From Porodaedalea pini (Eukaryota; Basidiomycota; Agaricomycetes; Hymenochaetales; Hymenochaetaceae): a DNA stretch of 10,016 bases. The stretch is from positions 1 to 10,016 of the forward strand of contig NBAY01000201.1 in the NCBI GenBank assembly GCA_002794775.1. Direction: 5' to 3'. The translations under genes were made by a program, and so were the position numbers. The notes beneath the pieces are model-generated. The model was not told the origin of the DNA, ran no database searches, and saw only the letters and a program-made list of their open reading frames with translations. This document shows, one piece after another, positions 8,391-10,016 of the stretch; position 1 is the stretch's first letter; every line of letters starts with the position of its first letter.

Positions 8391-9938
8391 ACGCCATGCA
8401 GTCCGTCCAGGATCGAAGCTTACGCTTCCTGCTCGGCGCCTATAAAGGCGCCCAACCTCATGCTATGTCCTATTTTTCTTCTATTCTTCCTATTGCGTCG
8501 TATTTAGAACTAAATAAAACAAAAGCAGCACTCCGTATCCACAGAACACCGCACTCAGTAGGTAGACATCTCCCTTTCAGGCCTGATTCTTCCGCACTTC
8601 CCTTCTCTTTCTCTTATTTTAATCGAGTCCCAACTGTGGCCCCAACGCCACCCCACCCTTCCCCCCCTGGTCAGACCCGTATGCGGGCATCAGCGAACGG
8701 GTCCATTTCCACCTCCCCACCGGCCGCGTCAACAAGTCAGATACTGACGCGGCCAAACAAGAGGCCATCTCTCGGGAACGCTCCCCCGGCACTTCCATCT
8801 GTATCTATACGGACGGATCGCGCATGGGCTCCTCCCCCAATGACTACCGCGCCGGCGCCTCCATCGTTGCATATCAGCACGATCTGGAGCTCAGACGCAA
8901 GGCCTTTCCTCTGGGTAAACACCAGACCGCCTACGACTGCGAAGTCCTGGCTCTCACGATCCTGCCGGGCTGGATCTTATCCCGCCTGCCGCATGCGTGT
9001 TCCACGACTACGCCATCCACGTCTTCTCGGACTCCCTAGCCGGGCTCCGCCTCTTACAGAGCTACAACGCCCAGCCAGGCGCGGAAAAGCTTCATTTCTT
9101 TCGGTACAAAGTTGCGCGCCTCTCTAACGCGACCATCCCGGTTTCACTACCATCTCCACTGGTGCCCCGGCCATGCCGGCGTCACCGGAAATGAGGTGGC
9201 GGACATCGTCGCAAAAGGAAGCTGCCAATACGCCCGACCCGCTTTACCGCCCGCCCTCGGCAACTTATGTCAAGGAGCAGGCCACCAAATCCGCCCTTGC
9301 CCACTGGCAGCGTGCTCTGTCAGCGGCCATCACCCAACACCCTGCCGACCCGGGCCTCGCCGCCTGCGTCGAACCCACGTCCTACCCAGCTGCGCGGCTT
9401 TATGCGCCAGCCCACCCCACGATGGATGACGTCCAGAGCAGCGCAACTCCTGCTCAACGCCGGACCGTTTGGAGGTTACTTCAAGCGGTTTCCCGCGGCG
9501 TACAGACTGGAACGCCACTACCCATACACTGCTCGAGACACGACGAGCGCATTGTCCAGACACAAGGACACATTCTGGTCGGCTGCGACGCGCATACCGA
9601 CCAGCGCCTTCGTGCATGGGGAGACGAACCCCCCCCCTCCAGCCAACTGATTGGGCGCGAGACCACGCTGCCCCGCCCTCTTCCGTTTCCTCGCGTTCGC
9701 GCGGCCCTTCCACCGGGAGGATGCATGGGAACAGGAACGACTCCCGGATCTGCCCGCCCCAAGCGGCACTTCCGCACCGTCACGCGCAGAAGCCGCAATG
9801 CAAACCTCGCCCACGCCAGGGCGTTGGCACGCATGGCTCGCGACGGCCACCCCACGGAAGGCGTGCTGCTGGACCCAGCACTGCTACCGCATACCTGACC
9901 ACGGAACTCGGGCGCTTCAAACCGCCCACGGCCTTTGA
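8349..9938 (+). pseudogene. LINE ORF2 C-terminal part: thumb, RNase H and tail, broken by frameshifts
   Basis: Recognisable protein continues past the premature stop but jumps frame repeatedly. Segments by similarity, with approximate edges: 8349-8660 (thumb region, VWYHGRRQRTL), 8668-8955 (RNase H with YTDGS at 8806-8820 and the CEVLAL glutamate at 8941-8943), 8958-9141 (FSDSLAG, Asp at 9030-9032), 9145-9213 (HWCPGHAGVTGNEVAD, Asp at 9202-9204), 9217-9385, 9388-9520 (LRGFMRQ), 9527-9620 (a CSRHDERIVQTQGHILVGC zinc-binding-like tail) and probably 9670-9938. The four acidic RNase H residues (D, E, D, D) survive although split over three frames, so RNase H would have degraded the RNA strand in an intact copy. 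The real C-terminus cannot be fixed: open frames end at 9898, 9938 and 9942. Confidence 0.75.
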
Positions 9939-9942
9939 TTAA

Positions 9943-10016
9943 CTAGTATACCCTATTTACACATATCGTTTGTTCCTCACCGTCTCCTCTCTGTCGTATG
10001 AGTAGCCCCATCTGAA
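9943..10016 (+). other. Start of presumed LINE 3' untranslated region
   Basis: After the last candidate stop the sequence becomes AT-richer with no coding signal. It runs to the window edge without a poly(A) tract or direct repeat, so the element's 3' end lies further right. Confidence 0.4.

Larger units (their letters stand above)
2574..10016 (+). mobile_element. Non-LTR retrotransposon (LINE), probably Tad1-like, I group
   Basis: A single element covers the right three quarters of the window: a long leader (about 2574-4040), a Gag-like ORF1 with CCHC-type zinc knuckles (4041-5899), and ORF2 with endonuclease, reverse transcriptase and RNase H in that order (5892 to about 9938), followed by the start of a 3' tail. 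Two ORFs, an N-terminal AP-type endonuclease and a C-terminal RNase H are established traits of I-group LINEs, and Tad1 is the main fungal clade. The clade is assigned from layout and motif style, not from a tree. The left boundary is inferred from where tandem-repeat homology ends. No LTR is seen, and no poly(A) or target-site duplication is visible because the 3' end lies outside the window. The copy carries several frameshifts, so it is probably non-autonomous unless they are sequence errors. Confidence 0.85.

Noticed and set aside
4025..9855. Antisense ORFs opposite ORF1 and ORF2
   Set aside because: Shadows of GC-rich coding sequence, with no motifs and no conserved arrangement.

Overview
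The window looks like fungal nuclear repeat DNA, most likely from a basidiomycete. That assignment is inference: it rests on a Tad1/I-type LINE with a C-rich coding strand, and no cellular gene is present to confirm it. The window splits into a moderately AT-rich minisatellite domain (1 to about 2574) and one GC-rich non-LTR retrotransposon on the + strand (about 2574 to beyond 10016).

The minisatellite domain has three blocks. Block 1 (1 to about 893) repeats the core ACAGTCCGA(C/G)TTTCTTAC. Block 2 (about 906-2083) carries the same core in the opposite orientation, so the two form a very large imperfect inverted repeat that flips at about 894-905. The right end of block 2 decays into a 35-36 bp sub-array. 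Block 3 (2084-2573) has three copies of a longer 143-174 bp unit. These units contain the same CTTAC-type core in block 1 orientation, so the array turns round a second time. The long open frames in this domain come from stop-poor repeats and are not genes.

The retrotransposon has a roughly 1.46 kb 5' leader with a 76 bp tandem duplication (83 bp period) and no credible gene. ORF1 (4041-5899) encodes a Gag-like nucleic-acid-binding protein with three zinc knuckles and is broken by one -1 frameshift near 5345-5360. ORF2 starts at 5892 and overlaps the ORF1 stop by 8 bases. A strong stem-loop (5915-5945) lies just downstream, which suggests coupled translation. ORF2 encodes an apurinic-type endonuclease followed by a reverse transcriptase, uninterrupted for about 2.45 kb. 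From about 8344 the RNase H and C-terminal part is split over all three frames by about seven small indels, although the RNase H catalytic residues are still readable.

In an intact element ORF1 would coat the RNA, the endonuclease would nick the target, the RT would copy the RNA from the nick, and RNase H would remove the template. This copy cannot make full-length ORF1 or ORF2 products as read. Most breaks sit in or next to short single-base runs, so base-calling error must be ruled out before calling it dead. No 3' end, poly(A) tail or target-site duplication is visible before the window ends.
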